64,000 nucleotides of DNA from assembly GCF_003143555.1 (NCBI RefSeq), contig NZ_CP029347.1, positions 2,542,001 to 2,606,000 of the forward strand, given 5' to 3'. The position numbers were made by a program, and so were the translations under genes. The notes beneath the pieces are model-generated. The model ran no database searches. It saw only the letters and a list, made by a program, of their open reading frames with translations, and was not told the origin of the DNA. The first letter of the stretch is position 1. Every line of letters starts with the position of its first letter. The DNA comes from Saliniradius amylolyticus. Its GTDB lineage: Bacteria; Pseudomonadota; Gammaproteobacteria; Enterobacterales; Alteromonadaceae. Positions 26,173-36,527 of the stretch are shown one piece after another.

Positions 26173-26952
26173 CTAAGCTGCCGACTCAGGCCGGGTAAAT
26201 ACCGGCTCATTCTCTTTCGACAACTCGGCATTGTACTCATAGCCTCCAAGGTTAAAGCCTTTCAGGTCCTCCAAAGAGTCAACGCGATTTTGGATCATAT
26301 AACGGGCCATCATGCCTCTTGCCTTTTTGGCGTAGAAGCTGATGACCTTGTACTGGCCGTTTTTCTCATCTTTAAAGACCGGCGTAATAATCACACCATC
26401 CAATGTCTTATTATTCACCGACTTGAAGTATTCATTGGAGGCCAGGTTCACTAAAATATTGTCGCCTTGCTCGGACATAGCATGATTCAGGGCCTGGGTG
26501 ATGGTATCGTCCCAAAATTCATACAAATTCTTACCCCTGGGGTTGGCAAGCTTCGTGCCCATCTCGAGCCGGTAAGGCTGCATCAGATCTAAGGGTTTTA
26601 ACAGCCCATAAAGGCCGGACAATATGCGTAAGTGAGATTGCGCATAATCCAGCTCTTCGGCCGACAAGCTGCTCGCGTCCAGTCCCGTGTAGACATCGCC
26701 ATTAAAAGCCAGTACCGCCTGTTTGGCATTATCAGGGGTAAAGGGAGTCGAAAAATTGTGATATCGCTCTACATTTAGGTGGGCCAGCTTATCGCTCAGC
26801 TTCATCAGGCTTGCCACATCGGCAGGAGAAAGGTCCCGACATACCTGAATCAACTCCTTGGCCTGCGCCAATAGCTCAGGCTGGCTGTGCTCAGAGACAT
26901 GGGGCGACGTATCGTAGTCCAGGTTTTTCGCCGGTGAAAGGGTTATCAACAT
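26173..26952 (-). CDS. yaaA: Peroxide stress protein YaaA (DUF328)
   Basis: 259 residues beginning [15 protein letters not shown], the family start. Also [38 protein letters not shown] and [11 protein letters not shown], all diagnostic. Family knowledge: limits intracellular free iron during hydrogen peroxide stress in E. coli (OxyR-induced), and the fold has a DNA-binding cleft. Followed upstream by the macrodomain gene 30 bases away, same strand. Confidence 0.95.
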   Translation of the reverse strand: MLITLSPAKNLDYDTSPHVSEHSQPELLAQAKELIQVCRDLSPADVASLMKLSDKLAHLNVERYHNFSTPFTPDNAKQAVLAFNGDVYTGLDASSLSAEELDYAQSHLRILSGLYGLLKPLDLMQPYRLEMGTKLANPRGKNLYEFWDDTITQALNHAMSEQGDNILVNLASNEYFKSVNNKTLDGVIITPVFKDEKNGQYKVISFYAKKARGMMARYMIQNRVDSLEDLKGFNLGGYEYNAELSKENEPVFTRPESAA

Positions 26953-26982
26953 AAAGCTACATCTCTCTCAATTAGGATTGGG

Positions 26983-27504
26983 TTAATGATACTGCATTCC
27001 CGACAGTGCCTCTAATAGAGCTTCTTGAAGCTGGTCATCGAAAGCACAGAAGATCACCTTACGAATATCGTCGTACCTGGCGGTTTCCTCGCTAACGGTA
27101 TTCACCGCTATCTGGCAGGCCTGCTCGATGGGGTACCCATAAACGCCACAACTGATACCGGGAAATGCAATGGTCTTTAAATGGTGTCTGGCCGCCAAAG
27201 CCAGACTGTTGCGATAACAATTCGCCAGTTGCTCCGCTTCGTTATCTTCGCCGCCGTGCCAAACCGGCCCTACGGTATGGATGATATTTGTCGCTGGCAA
27301 ATCGAACCCCGGAGAGATCTTAGCCTCACCAGTTGGGCAACCACCGAGCTTGGCGCAATAGGCTTTTAAGTCCGGGCCTGCGGCGCGGTGAATGGCACCA
27401 TCCACACCTCCGCCGCCTTGCAAAGAAGAGTTGGCCGCATTGACGATGGCGTCCACTTCCAGCTGAGTAATATCGTCTTTAATCACGGTTAGTTTCGCCG
27501 ACAT
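26983..27504 (-). CDS. Macrodomain O-acetyl-ADP-ribose deacetylase
   Basis: 173 residues, one macro domain of the MacroD/YmdB group: [26 protein letters not shown] (about 17-42) binds ADP-ribose, with the catalytic Asn/Asp, and [14 protein letters not shown] (about 127-140) near the C terminus. Family knowledge: removes acetyl from O-acetyl-ADP-ribose and ADP-ribose from acidic residues. The E. coli relative is ymdB; orthology is likely but not proven, so no symbol is given. Confidence 0.9.
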   Translation of the reverse strand: MSAKLTVIKDDITQLEVDAIVNAANSSLQGGGGVDGAIHRAAGPDLKAYCAKLGGCPTGEAKISPGFDLPATNIIHTVGPVWHGGEDNEAEQLANCYRNSLALAARHHLKTIAFPGISCGVYGYPIEQACQIAVNTVSEETARYDDIRKVIFCAFDDQLQEALLEALSGMQYH

Positions 27505-27575
27505 ACTCCTACTCCATACAATAGGGATTGTAGTATTGATAGTAGGGCCTTTTTACACAGGCTCAAGGGCGATGC

Positions 27576-27584
27576 TGGTATAAT
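27576..27584 (+). promoter_or_regulatory. Extended -10 promoter of tal-pgi
   Basis: TGGTATAAT at 27576-27584 is a perfect TATAAT with the TGn extension; no strong -35 hexamer is visible. It implies a leader of about 155 bases before the transaldolase ATG. A hairpin GTCTG...CAGAC and the palindrome-like GGTAAATTTACA (27710-27721) lie in that leader. Confidence 0.6.
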
Positions 27585-27747
27585 ACGGTCAGAGAAGCAC
27601 CGCCTTGAACGACAACCGTCTGACTCACTCTGACAGACTAAACATATGAAGGGGTGTTGCATCAGTATGACTTATTATCGAATGGACATAGAGACCGCGA
27701 TCAATTTGTTGTAAATTTACCATCAAACTCGTCAATATGAGGCAATA

Positions 27748-28701
27748 ATGGCCAATCAACTCGCAGCATTGAAAGAAATCACCACTGTAGTCGCTGACAC
27801 CGGTGATATCGAGGCAATCCGCCAATATCAACCCGTGGATGCCACCACCAACCCATCTCTGCTACTGAAGGCGGCGAGTTTGCCTCAGTATCAGCCATTA
27901 CTGGGCGAGTCGGTGAATTGGGCGAAACAACAAAGTGCCGAACGAGCCGAGCAGTTGGCGCTGGCCTGCGATTATTTGGCCGTGCGTATCGGCCGTGAGA
28001 TTCTGGGGATCATCCCAGGTCGGATCTCGACCGAGGTGGACGCTCGCCTGAGCTTCGATACCCAAGCCACATTAAACAAAGCCCGCCAGTTGATCGGCTT
28101 ATATGAGGAAGCCGGTGTCGCCAAAGAGCGCATTCTGATTAAGATCGCCTCTACCTGGGAAGGGATTCGCGCCGCTGAGCAACTGGAAAAGGAGGGCATT
28201 AACTGCAATCTGACCTTGTTGTTTAATTTCGCACAGGCGCGCGCCTGTGCCGAGGCAGGCGTCTTCTTGATCTCCCCCTTCGTGGGTCGCATTCTCGATT
28301 GGTACAAAGCCAACACAGACAAAACCGATTACACTGCCGCGGAAGATCCGGGCGTACAATCGGTCAGCAACATTTACAACTTCTATAAAGAGCATGGCTA
28401 TAAGACCATTGTTATGGGAGCCAGTTTCCGTAATATCGGGGAGATCACCGAACTGGCAGGCTGCGACCGCTTAACTATCAGCCCCCAATTGCTGGGAGAA
28501 TTAGAGCAGAGCGACGCCCCATTGCCGCGCAAGCTTACGGATATGGGAGCCAGTAAAAACCCAGGCGAGCCGCTCAGCGAAAACCAGTTCCGCTGGCAGC
28601 TGAATGAAGACCCCATGGCGACTGAAAAACTGGCCCAGGGCATTCGCAACTTCGCCGCCGATCAGGTCAAGCTAGAGCAACTGCTGGCCGAGTATCTGTA
28701 A
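27748..28701 (+). CDS. tal: Transaldolase
   Basis: 317 residues, class I aldolase barrel. [12 protein letters not shown] (about 31-42) and the Schiff-base Lys132 in [11 protein letters not shown]. Length equals E. coli TalB (317). Reaction: transfers dihydroxyacetone between sedoheptulose-7-P and glyceraldehyde-3-P in the pentose phosphate pathway. Next to pgi with a 43-base gap and a strong ribosome site, so the two probably form one operon, joining pentose phosphate and glycolytic flux at fructose-6-P. Confidence 0.97.
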   Translation: MANQLAALKEITTVVADTGDIEAIRQYQPVDATTNPSLLLKAASLPQYQPLLGESVNWAKQQSAERAEQLALACDYLAVRIGREILGIIPGRISTEVDARLSFDTQATLNKARQLIGLYEEAGVAKERILIKIASTWEGIRAAEQLEKEGINCNLTLLFNFAQARACAEAGVFLISPFVGRILDWYKANTDKTDYTAAEDPGVQSVSNIYNFYKEHGYKTIVMGASFRNIGEITELAGCDRLTISPQLLGELEQSDAPLPRKLTDMGASKNPGEPLSENQFRWQLNEDPMATEKLAQGIRNFAADQVKLEQLLAEYL

Positions 28702-28744
28702 ACCGTAATGGCGAGCTGAGGCTCGCCTGCAACAGGAGAAGAGG

Positions 28745-30385
28745 ATGACACAACTAACCGCCTCCCCCGCTTGGCAGGCACTACAACTACAAGCTCAACG
28801 CATCGGCGATCAGCATATGCGTGACTGGTTTGCCCAGCAACCCGAGCGTGCCGGGCGATACAGTTTGTCCGATTGCGGTATCACTCTGGATTACTCGAAA
28901 AACCGCATCAACGATGCCGTACTCGAAAGTCTGTTCGCCCTTGCCAAACAGCAACAGGTTACAAGCAAGCGCGACGCCATGTTCGCCGGTCAGGTGGTTA
29001 ACCACACCGAAGGACGCGCCGTACTGCATACTGCCTTGAGGGACTTCTCCGGTGATTCAATTTGGGTAAATGACAGCGATGTCACCCCGGAAATAAAAGC
29101 CACACAAGTCAGAATCAAAGCCTTTGTCGAAGCGATTCACAATGGCACCCACAAAGGCTACACCGGCAAACCTATCAAGCAGGTGGTCAGCATTGGCATC
29201 GGCGGGTCATTCCTCGGTCCCAAGATCATGTCAGAGGCCCTTAAGCCTTATTGGCAACAAGGTCTGAATGTACACTTTGTGGCCAATGTGGATGGTTGTC
29301 ATATCCAGGACGTCTTGGCCGGGCTGGATCACGAAGAAACTCTGGTGGTGATGTCGTCCAAATCCTTCAGCACTCAGGAAACACTGCAAAACACCCTGAC
29401 CGCCAAGGACTGGTTCTTACGATCCGGCGGCACCCAACAAGATATCGCCAAGCATTTTGTGGCCGTCTCGTCCAATGTTAAAGCCGCCACCGAGTTCGGT
29501 ATCGCCGAAGACAACATCTTCCCCATGTGGGATTGGGTGGGAGGCCGCTACTCACTGTGGTCGGCCATTGGTTTGCCTATTGCTCTGCGCCTGGGTTATG
29601 AGCATTACGAAGCGCTACTCAAAGGCGCCTATGAGATGGACTGCCACTTTAAGACCGCGCCCCTTGAGCAGAATATGCCGGTGATCATGGCGTTGCTGGG
29701 TGTGTGGTACACTAACTTCTTCGGCGCACAGAGCCATGTGCTCTTGCCCTACTACCACTATTTGCGCGGCTTCCCGGCCTATGTACAGCAGCTGGATATG
29801 GAGAGTAACGGTAAGTCGGTGGCCGCAGAGAAAGAAACGGTGGATTACGCCACAGGCCCTGTGATCTGGGGCAGCGAGGGCACCAATGGGCAGCACTCTT
29901 TCCACCAACTGATTCACCAGGGCCAGGTGCTGATCCCAGCCGACTTTATGTTGCCACTTAAGGTACCGAATCAGGATGCGACTCACCACGCCATGCTGGC
30001 CTCCAACTGCTTTGGTCAAACTCAGGCCTTAATGCAGGGCAAGACGTATGAAGAAGCTTATGCCGAGCTAGAGGATAAAGGCTTGAGCGAAGAAAAGCGC
30101 GTCTCACTGGCCACTCACAAGACAATGCCGGGCAACAAGCCCAGCAATACCCTGCTGTTTGAACAGCTCGATCCCAGAACGCTGGGCTCCCTGGTCGCCC
30201 TCTATGAACACAAGGTGTTTGTGCAAGGCGCCATCTGGAACATCAATTCCTTCGATCAATGGGGCGTGGAACTGGGCAAGGTACTGGGCAACCAGGTACT
30301 GGATAAAATCCAAAATGCCGACGCTGCATTGGATCTGGATGGCTCAACTAATGCCTTAATCGAGCGCTTTCGCAACGCTCAGTAG
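28745..30385 (+). CDS. pgi: Glucose-6-phosphate isomerase
   Basis: 546 residues, two SIS domains. Motifs: [12 protein letters not shown] (about 151-162), [31 protein letters not shown] and the C-terminal [18 protein letters not shown]; all Pgi signatures, and the length matches E. coli Pgi (549). Reaction: glucose-6-P to fructose-6-P. Follows tal; a hairpin stands after its stop. Confidence 0.97.
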   Translation: MTQLTASPAWQALQLQAQRIGDQHMRDWFAQQPERAGRYSLSDCGITLDYSKNRINDAVLESLFALAKQQQVTSKRDAMFAGQVVNHTEGRAVLHTALRDFSGDSIWVNDSDVTPEIKATQVRIKAFVEAIHNGTHKGYTGKPIKQVVSIGIGGSFLGPKIMSEALKPYWQQGLNVHFVANVDGCHIQDVLAGLDHEETLVVMSSKSFSTQETLQNTLTAKDWFLRSGGTQQDIAKHFVAVSSNVKAATEFGIAEDNIFPMWDWVGGRYSLWSAIGLPIALRLGYEHYEALLKGAYEMDCHFKTAPLEQNMPVIMALLGVWYTNFFGAQSHVLLPYYHYLRGFPAYVQQLDMESNGKSVAAEKETVDYATGPVIWGSEGTNGQHSFHQLIHQGQVLIPADFMLPLKVPNQDATHHAMLASNCFGQTQALMQGKTYEEAYAELEDKGLSEEKRVSLATHKTMPGNKPSNTLLFEQLDPRTLGSLVALYEHKVFVQGAIWNINSFDQWGVELGKVLGNQVLDKIQNADAALDLDGSTNALIERFRNAQ

Positions 30386-30402
30386 GCAATACCGGGGCTC
30401 TA

Positions 30403-30430
30403 ACAGGAGGCCATGACCGGTCTCCTGTAT
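30403..30430 (+). terminator. Probable terminator of tal-pgi
   Basis: ACAGGAG (30403-30409) pairs with CTCCTGT (30422-30428), with extra inner pairing possible, 18 bases after the pgi stop and followed by ATTTCCTTACTTTCC, which is pyrimidine-rich. Confidence 0.5.
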
Positions 30431-30558
30431 TTCCTTACTTTCCTATTCTTTTGTCACCAAAGCTTCATTTTTTGTTAAACAAAAGTAAATAAAACTATTT
30501 TAGTTTTGATGGCGCTGTGATATACCAATGCCTGTGGTAGACATATAGGAGAGTTACC

Positions 30559-30738
30559 GTGGATCAATCAGATTTGATGTCGATGTTAGATATAGAGTCA
30601 CGTCCTACCAAAACCACTAACAGTAAAAAAAGAAAGTGGCGGGAAATAGAAGCCATTCATGACCAATACAAGTTGCGCAAAGAGTTGTCCGAAATGGACA
30701 TGCTACTGGATTACGAGCTCAACGAAGCCGGTCTGTAG
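30559..30738 (+). CDS. DUF3545 family small protein
   Basis: A 59-residue gene starting at GTG (30559) behind AGGAGA. The protein is highly charged: an N-terminal DQSDLMSMLDIESR segment, a basic run (NSKKRKWREIEAI) and a helix (DQYKLRKELSEMDMLLDYEL). This pattern matches DUF3545, a short family of Alteromonadales, Vibrio and relatives, as I recall it. Function unknown; the basic helix could bind nucleic acid or ribosomes (inference). It has its own upstream region and a strong terminator shared with ung. Confidence 0.8.
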   Translation: MDQSDLMSMLDIESRPTKTTNSKKRKWREIEAIHDQYKLRKELSEMDMLLDYELNEAGL

Positions 30739-30740
30739 CA

Positions 30741-30777
30741 AGAGAAAGCCCTGCCTACGCGGGGCTTTCTTGTTTCT
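30741..30777. terminator. Bidirectional terminator between DUF3545 gene and ung
   Basis: AGAAAGCCC (30743-30751) / GGGCTTTCT (30762-30770), 9 perfect pairs, followed by TGTTTCTATT on the plus strand. It ends the DUF3545 gene and, from the other side, the thrABC-ung transcript. Confidence 0.85.
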
Positions 30778-30786
30778 ATTGGCATA

Positions 30787-31458
30787 TTAGAGCTGAGTGG
30801 GTAGGCGCCAGTCGATTGGCGGTGTGCCCTTCTCGGTTAAATAGTCGTTGGCTCGAGCAAAGTGCCCGCAGCCGAGAAAGCCGCGATGGGCCGACAGCGG
30901 TGAGGGATGTGGTGCCATCAGCACATGGTGCTTGTCACGGTCGATAGACTGCCCTTTTTTCTTGGCATGGCTGCCCCAGAGCAAAAAAACCAGGCCACTT
31001 CGGTGCTGATTCAACTGTTCAATCACCCTGTCAGTAAAGTGCTCCCAGCCGATCTTAGCGTGGGAATGGGCTTTTCCCTGCTCCACCGTCAGCACCGTGT
31101 TGAGTAGCAACACCCCTTGCTCGGCCCAGCTTTGCAAATATCCGTGCTGAGGAATCGAAAACCCCGGTACCGAGCTGGCGAGCTCCTTGTACATATTCTT
31201 AAGCGACGGTGGTGGCTGAACGCCGGGTTGCACTGAGAAACACAAACCATGAGCCTGATTGGGGCCGTGGTAGGGGTCCTGCCCCAGGATCACCACTTTT
31301 ACCTGGTCAAACTCGGTAGCTTTAAAGGCATTAAATACCTGTTCCTGTGGCGGATAGATGACCTTACCGGCGGCTCGCTCCTGAGCCACCCTAGTCATAA
31401 TATCCTGAAAATAGCCTTGTTGTTTTTCCTTACCAAGAACATCGCTCCAGGTGGTCAC
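30787..31458 (-). CDS. ung: Uracil-DNA glycosylase, family 1
   Basis: 223 residues from GTG at 31458, five bases after TAAGGAG; a GTG two codons earlier would overlap that ribosome site. Catalytic motif [22 protein letters not shown] (catalytic Asp in GQDPYH), [12 protein letters not shown], and the [17 protein letters not shown] loop with catalytic His. Family knowledge: removes uracil from DNA to start base-excision repair. Its ribosome site overlaps the thrC stop, so it is the distal gene of the thr operon here. Confidence 0.97.
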   Translation of the reverse strand: MTTWSDVLGKEKQQGYFQDIMTRVAQERAAGKVIYPPQEQVFNAFKATEFDQVKVVILGQDPYHGPNQAHGLCFSVQPGVQPPPSLKNMYKELASSVPGFSIPQHGYLQSWAEQGVLLLNTVLTVEQGKAHSHAKIGWEHFTDRVIEQLNQHRSGLVFLLWGSHAKKKGQSIDRDKHHVLMAPHPSPLSAHRGFLGCGHFARANDYLTEKGTPPIDWRLPTQL

Positions 31459-31467
31459 AAACACTCC

Positions 31468-32748
31468 TTACGCTTTGGCAACCTCAAACAAATGCGCCTT
31501 AAGGGCAGCAAAATCGGGGGCAAGAGATTCAGACAAGCTCTCTTTGCCGGCGCATTCTGCCAGTTCTTGCGGCAAACTGATAGGCTGGCCAAGCACGTTT
31601 TCCACGGTATCGCGGAACTTGGCAGGGTGCGCTGTGCCCAGGAAAATCCCCTGCTGGCCTGGTTCTAACTGGCGTTTTAATGCTTTATAGGCCACCGCAG
31701 CATGAGGCTCGCTCACATAGCCTTCACTAAGTAGCTCACGCATGGCCAACTGAGTGTATTGCTCGTCTACCGCAACACTGTTCAGTATCGACTTATCCAG
31801 ATACCCATATTCAAACAGCGCCTCCACACGCGGCCAGTTATTGGGCTGGCTCACATCCATGGCATTGGACATGGTGGCCACCGTGGGATTCGGCGCCCAA
31901 TCGCCGGTTTTCAGATAGCGTGGCACGGTATCGTTAACGTTTGTGGCCGCAATAAAGTGAGCAATAGGAAGACCCAAAACCTTGGCGATCATCCCTGCGG
32001 TCAGATTACCAAAGTTACCACTGGGCACCGATACGACGATATCTTCGCGCTTATCCAGCTGGGCGACGGCCTCAAAGTAGTAACATACCTGCGCCATTAA
32101 GCGGCTGATATTAATTGAGTTGGCCGAGTTCAGATGCACGCCTTCGCGGGTCTCATCGTCATCAAAGCTTTGCTTGACCAACGACTGGCACTGGTCAAAA
32201 TCCCCTTCCACGGCAACCGTGTGGATATTACCACCCAAAGTAGTGAACAGCTTCTCCTGCAGGCTGCTGATCTTCCCCTTGGGATAGAGGATAACCACAT
32301 TGATATTATCAATGCCGTAGAAGGCATGAGCTACGGCGGCGCCGGTATCGCCGGATGTCGCAGTTAAAATGGTGATCGGCTCGTCCTTGGCGAATTCTGC
32401 CAGACACTGAGCCATAAAGCGCGCCCCGAAGTCTTTAAAGGCCAGCGTTGGCCCGTGGAATAACTCCAGACAATGAATACTATCTTTAACTTCTGCCAGT
32501 GGCGCCGGGAAATTAAATGCCCGGGTCACCATTTTTTGCAGGCGTTCGGCAGGGATCTCGTCACCGATCAGACGCTGAAGGATCGTTGCTGAACGCACCG
32601 CCAGTGGCTGAGATAGTAGTGCGTCGATATCGTCAAAAGCTTTCAGCTGCTCGGGGAAAAACAAGCCCTGATTCTTACCCAACCCCTGCTTCACCGCTTG
32701 TTGAAAGCTGACTTGTTGTTCGGGCAATTTTAAATTAAAGAGTTTCAA
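31468..32748 (-). CDS. thrC: Threonine synthase
   Basis: 426 residues from TTG at 32748, which overlaps the thrB stop (TTGA) and has AAGGTG six bases upstream; the encoded start MKLFNLKLPEQQVSF matches E. coli ThrC (428 residues). PLP-binding Lys in HGPTLAFKDFGARFM (about 107), phosphate loop TATSGDTGAAVAHAF, SGNFGNLTAG. Reaction: O-phosphohomoserine to threonine. Confidence 0.96.
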   Translation of the reverse strand: MKLFNLKLPEQQVSFQQAVKQGLGKNQGLFFPEQLKAFDDIDALLSQPLAVRSATILQRLIGDEIPAERLQKMVTRAFNFPAPLAEVKDSIHCLELFHGPTLAFKDFGARFMAQCLAEFAKDEPITILTATSGDTGAAVAHAFYGIDNINVVILYPKGKISSLQEKLFTTLGGNIHTVAVEGDFDQCQSLVKQSFDDDETREGVHLNSANSINISRLMAQVCYYFEAVAQLDKREDIVVSVPSGNFGNLTAGMIAKVLGLPIAHFIAATNVNDTVPRYLKTGDWAPNPTVATMSNAMDVSQPNNWPRVEALFEYGYLDKSILNSVAVDEQYTQLAMRELLSEGYVSEPHAAVAYKALKRQLEPGQQGIFLGTAHPAKFRDTVENVLGQPISLPQELAECAGKESLSESLAPDFAALKAHLFEVAKA

Positions 32749-33707
32749 GATGACACCTTCGTTGCTGTTGATCCCTGTAGATCCAATTGACAAATATGAC
32801 TGAAACCCTGTTCATTTTGAATGTAGTTCTGGGTTAGCCATTGGTTAATTTTCTCGGCGCTGGCCTTAGAGTTGGTTACGGCAAATACCGTGGGGCCGGA
32901 ACCGGAGATACCGAACGCCAACCCTGAGTTTTGCATCACAAAATCCCGGGCTTCATCAAAGCGAGGCAGAAGTTGCTTACGATATGGTTCGGCAATCACA
33001 TCCTGCATCATGGCCGCCGCCAGTGTTTCATTGCCACTGTGCAGCGCATGAGTAAAAACAGCCAACTGGCGGCCATAGGCCAGTGTATCCGCCATGGGGA
33101 TGTGCTTAGGCAGGATATCACGCGCCTCGGCAGTGGAGACCTTAATACCCGAGTAGCAGGTCACCCAGTACCAGTGTTCAAATACCGGCAGGTTTACCGC
33201 AACGGTATCAGCGTGTTCGGCCATCAATACCATACCGCCCAGATAGCAGGGCGCCACATTATCGTAATGGATGCTACCGCTGATACGGCCTTCCAGTTCC
33301 CCCATCATCAATAATAACTGGTTCTGAGTGAAAGGTTTGCCATAAAACGCATTTAAGCCATTAAAGGCCGCGACCACTGAACAGGCACTGGAGCCCAGGC
33401 CGCTGCCGATGGGCAAATTTTTATATAACGTCATCGCTGCGGCGGGCAGTGTCTGACTTTCCTCGCCTAATTGCTGGTGAAAATAGTCGTAACACTGACT
33501 GACGATATTATCCTTAGGATCACCCGGCAGTTTATCGGCAAAAGGCCCCTTGATGCTCAAGCTGAACTGCTTTGCCTGCCGGACCTCCACCTCATCGCCC
33601 AATGGCGTTCCATCGACAGGCTTTAGCGCTGCCCCAAGGAGATCAAAGCCCAGACTAACATTGCCAATGGATGCGGGGGCGTATGCCTTAACGGGATTAA
33701 AGTCCAT
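32745..33707 (-). CDS. thrB: Homoserine kinase
   Basis: 320 residues, GHMP kinase. Start at the second of two adjacent ATGs (33707), five bases after AGGAG; the first overlaps the thrA stop. AYAPASIGNVSLGFDLLGAAL at the N terminus, ATP loop PIGSGLGSSACSVVA (about 85-99), and FGISGSGPTVFAV near the C terminus. Reaction: homoserine + ATP to O-phosphohomoserine. Coupled to both thrA and thrC by stop/start overlaps. Confidence 0.96.
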   Translation of the reverse strand: MDFNPVKAYAPASIGNVSLGFDLLGAALKPVDGTPLGDEVEVRQAKQFSLSIKGPFADKLPGDPKDNIVSQCYDYFHQQLGEESQTLPAAAMTLYKNLPIGSGLGSSACSVVAAFNGLNAFYGKPFTQNQLLLMMGELEGRISGSIHYDNVAPCYLGGMVLMAEHADTVAVNLPVFEHWYWVTCYSGIKVSTAEARDILPKHIPMADTLAYGRQLAVFTHALHSGNETLAAAMMQDVIAEPYRKQLLPRFDEARDFVMQNSGLAFGISGSGPTVFAVTNSKASAEKINQWLTQNYIQNEQGFSHICQLDLQGSTATKVSS

Positions 33708-33709
33708 CA

Positions 33710-36169
33710 TCACTCCTGTTTCCAAGGCATGGTTCTGAGCACATCGGCAAACACCCCGGCAGCGGTCACCGCCGCACCCGCGCCATAACCGCGGATCACA
33801 AAGGGAATAGGCTGATAGTAATGGCTATGAATGGCCAGGGCATTTTCGCCGTCTTTAATCGCATAGAGCGGGTGGCTACTGTCCACTGCCTGAATGCCCA
33901 CCTTACACTTACCGTTTTCGATGGTACCTACGTGCCTTAGAACTTTACCTTCACCGGCGGCCGACTTCTGGCGTTCTCCGAAGGCCTTATCAAGGCCAGG
34001 AAGCTTTTGCATAAAGGTGTCTACATCACCTTCAGCATCGAAATCTTCGGGAATCACAGACTCGATTTCTATGTCGTCGATTTCCAGCTCCAGGCCAGAC
34101 TCTCGCGCCATAATCAGTAGCTTACGGGCCACATCCATGCCACTCAGGTCGTCTCTGGGATCGGGCTCGGTAAACCCTTTATCCCGCGCCACTTTGGTGG
34201 CCTCCGACAAACTCAGGCCCTCATCCAGCTTGCCAAAGATAAAGGATAAAGAACCGGACAGAATCCCCTCAAACTGGGTCAGTTCATCGCCGGCGTAAAT
34301 CAACTTTTGCAGATTCTCGATCACTGGCAGACCTGCGCCCACGGTAGTCTCGTACAAGAACTGGCGATTGGTCTTTTGTGCGGTATCCCGCAGAGCATCA
34401 TAGAAATCCATCGCCGCCGTATTGGCCTTCTTATTTGGCGTCACCACATGGAAGCCCGCTTCCATCATATCCACATATTGGTCGGCAATGTAGGTACTGG
34501 TGGTGCAATCCACAATCACCGGGTTGATCAGACTATTGTTCTGCACAAAGTCCTGAGCCAGCTCGATGGAAAACGGTGTTTCACTGGCGCTCAGCGCCGC
34601 TCGCCAGTCGGTGGTCAGGTCGATGCCTCCTTCTTGCAGCAATACTTGCTTGCTGTTGGCAATGCCATAGACCTTAAGGCTGATATTACGCTTCAACAAC
34701 TGTGGCTGTTGACGGGCAATCTGTTCGAGAAATTCGCCGCCCACTGTGCCGCAACCAATAAGGAATAAATCAATGGTATGCAGGTTCGTAAAGAAGTTCT
34801 GATGCACCACTTTTACCGCTTCCTTCGCTTTTTTGGCTTCCACCACTGCCGAAATCGATCGCTCGGATGAGCCCTGGGCAATGGCCACTATATTCACTCT
34901 GGCCTGTGCCAGTGAACCAAAGAATTTCGCTGCCAGACCTTTGGCCTTTTTCATGCCATCGCCAACCAGCGACACAATGGCCAGCCCCTCTAGTACCTCA
35001 ATGGGCTCCAGTAATTGGTTGGCCAGCTCCAGTTCAAACGCATCCTCCAGCAAAGCATGGGCGCGCCGGGCATCTTTCCCCTGCACACAGAAACTAATGC
35101 TGTACTCTGACGACGACTGAGTGATGAGGCTGATGGAAATATTACCGTTGGAGATCACCTCAAACACCCGGCTGGCCATACCTACCATGCCTTTCATGCC
35201 AGGGCCGGCAATATTAAACATGGCCATATCGGATAGGTGAGAAATGCCTTTCACACTGGTCCAGATATCACTGGCTTCATTGCTGATCAGGGTCCCTGGC
35301 GCCGCTGGGTTGAGAGTATTGCGAATCAAACAAGGAATGTGGTGCTGGGCGATGGGACCAATGGTTTTCGGATGCAGCACCTTGGCACCAAAATAAGACA
35401 GTTCCATGGCTTCCTGATAGGTCAGCTTATCCAGTAACACGGCCCCGTCCACCTGATTCGGGTCGGCATTGTAGACGCCGTCCACATCGGTCCAGATCTC
35501 ACAGCACTGGGCATCGATGCAGGCAGCCAGAATCGCAGCTGAGTAATCAGAACCGTTACGGCCCAATGTGACCTTCTCACCCTGCTCATTAGAGGCAACA
35601 AAGCCTGGCATGATCAGTACTTCGTCTTTGCCCACAGGCACATCATGAAAACGCGCCTTGCTCTGCTCGACATCGGCGATGCTGTCCAGGTATTCGCCTT
35701 CAGCGACCACATAGTAGGCCGGATCGATAATCCGGTTGTTTTGCCCCAGAGCAGTAAGGATGGCACTGAAGATATTCACACTCACATATTCGCCGATTGA
35801 GAGTAGCTTGGCGGTCACAGAGTCGGGACAGGTGTGCAGTAACTTGACGCCTGCCAGTGCTTCGGTCAGTTCGTCCAGCCGCTGTTCGATAAACTCGTTT
35901 AAAAAGTCGGCCTTCACGTTATCCAGGCTGTTGGCCAAGTCACTGACAATGCCTTTTAAGGTCATATCCAGCTTGGCCAGCAGCTCCTGATAGTCCTGAC
36001 CGCTGACGGCTTGTTCCACCAATAGCGACAGGGCATTGGTCACACCCTTTGGGGCGGACAGCACGATGGCAGCACCAGTTTCGGTATGGGTTTGCAGGGT
36101 AATATCCTTGACTTTCAAATAGCGGTCGGCGTCGGCCAGCGAGGACCCTCCAAATTTCATTACCTTCAT
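33710..36169 (-). CDS. thrA: Bifunctional aspartokinase I / homoserine dehydrogenase I
   Basis: 819 residues, as E. coli ThrA (820). Aspartokinase domain (about 1-290) starting [18 protein letters not shown] with [12 protein letters not shown]; two ACT domains (about 310-460); homoserine dehydrogenase (about 465-819) with [15 protein letters not shown] and the substrate region [35 protein letters not shown]. First and third steps from aspartate to homoserine. ACT domains suggest threonine feedback. First structural gene after the thrL attenuator. Confidence 0.97.
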   Translation of the reverse strand: MKVMKFGGSSLADADRYLKVKDITLQTHTETGAAIVLSAPKGVTNALSLLVEQAVSGQDYQELLAKLDMTLKGIVSDLANSLDNVKADFLNEFIEQRLDELTEALAGVKLLHTCPDSVTAKLLSIGEYVSVNIFSAILTALGQNNRIIDPAYYVVAEGEYLDSIADVEQSKARFHDVPVGKDEVLIMPGFVASNEQGEKVTLGRNGSDYSAAILAACIDAQCCEIWTDVDGVYNADPNQVDGAVLLDKLTYQEAMELSYFGAKVLHPKTIGPIAQHHIPCLIRNTLNPAAPGTLISNEASDIWTSVKGISHLSDMAMFNIAGPGMKGMVGMASRVFEVISNGNISISLITQSSSEYSISFCVQGKDARRAHALLEDAFELELANQLLEPIEVLEGLAIVSLVGDGMKKAKGLAAKFFGSLAQARVNIVAIAQGSSERSISAVVEAKKAKEAVKVVHQNFFTNLHTIDLFLIGCGTVGGEFLEQIARQQPQLLKRNISLKVYGIANSKQVLLQEGGIDLTTDWRAALSASETPFSIELAQDFVQNNSLINPVIVDCTTSTYIADQYVDMMEAGFHVVTPNKKANTAAMDFYDALRDTAQKTNRQFLYETTVGAGLPVIENLQKLIYAGDELTQFEGILSGSLSFIFGKLDEGLSLSEATKVARDKGFTEPDPRDDLSGMDVARKLLIMARESGLELEIDDIEIESVIPEDFDAEGDVDTFMQKLPGLDKAFGERQKSAAGEGKVLRHVGTIENGKCKVGIQAVDSSHPLYAIKDGENALAIHSHYYQPIPFVIRGYGAGAAVTAAGVFADVLRTMPWKQE

Positions 36170-36230
36170 TGTGCTGCTCCTGGTTTTGCATGCCGGCAGT
36201 TCTGTTCTACCGGCTTATGGGTGTTTACGT

Positions 36231-36265
36231 AAAAAAAAACCCGCTTCCTGTCAGGTCGCGGGTTT
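36231..36265 (-). terminator. thr operon attenuator
   Basis: On the minus strand GCGGGTTT-type pairing: AAACCCGC (minus 36265-36258) with GCGGGTTT (36244-36237), followed directly by a T-run (36239-36231). It lies 22 bases after the leader peptide stop and 60 bases before thrA, the standard place for a transcription attenuator. Confidence 0.9.
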
Positions 36266-36286
36266 CGTTGAATTCTCTTTATGGCA

Positions 36287-36355
36287 CTACCCGGCGACCA
36301 TCCTGCGAGGGGTGGTAATAATAATGGTGGTGGTGCGCATCGAAATCATCATCAT
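36287..36355 (-). CDS. thrL: thr operon leader peptide
   Basis: A 22-codon reading frame starting with three consecutive ATG codons (first at 36355) and ending at TAG (36289-36287). It contains the run TTTIIITT, that is five Thr and three Ile codons in eight, plus one earlier Ile. E. coli ThrL has the same kind of Thr/Ile run (21 residues). Ribosome stalling here when charged tRNA-Thr or tRNA-Ile is scarce should prevent the terminator downstream from forming. No clear ribosome site precedes it. Met is also frequent (5 of 22). Confidence 0.88.
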   Translation of the reverse strand: MMMISMRTTTIIITTPRRMVAG

Positions 36356-36365
36356 GGGGCCAATT

Positions 36366-36397
36366 TGCCGTATAGACGTCTATATGTCAAGACGTGT
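36366..36397. promoter_or_regulatory. Tandem MetJ-box array upstream of thrL-thrABC
   Basis: Four adjacent 8-base units read TGCCGTAT, AGACGTCT, ATATGTCA, AGACGTGT. Against the MetJ consensus AGACGTCT they match 5, 8, 5 and 7 of 8, in perfect 8-base register. The array overlaps TTGACA (minus strand 36390-36385), the best -35 hexamer for the operon. Binding by MetJ with SAM would block the promoter. Confidence 0.65.
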
Positions 36398-36527
36398 TTT
36401 GGTTATTAACTAGACGTTGAAATTATCAATCAGATTACCCGACTTAGACGGAAATATGCAACACCACCTCTGGCCCTACCAGGCCCTCTTCTGATAAAAC
36501 AGACACAAAGCCCGCCACAGAGCCCAT

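Noticed and set aside
27710-27721. Palindrome TGTAAATTTACC before transaldolase as a HexR site
   Set aside because: HexR sites as I recall have arms TGTAA and TTACA with a longer centre; spacing here is 3 bases too short, so the match is not convincing.
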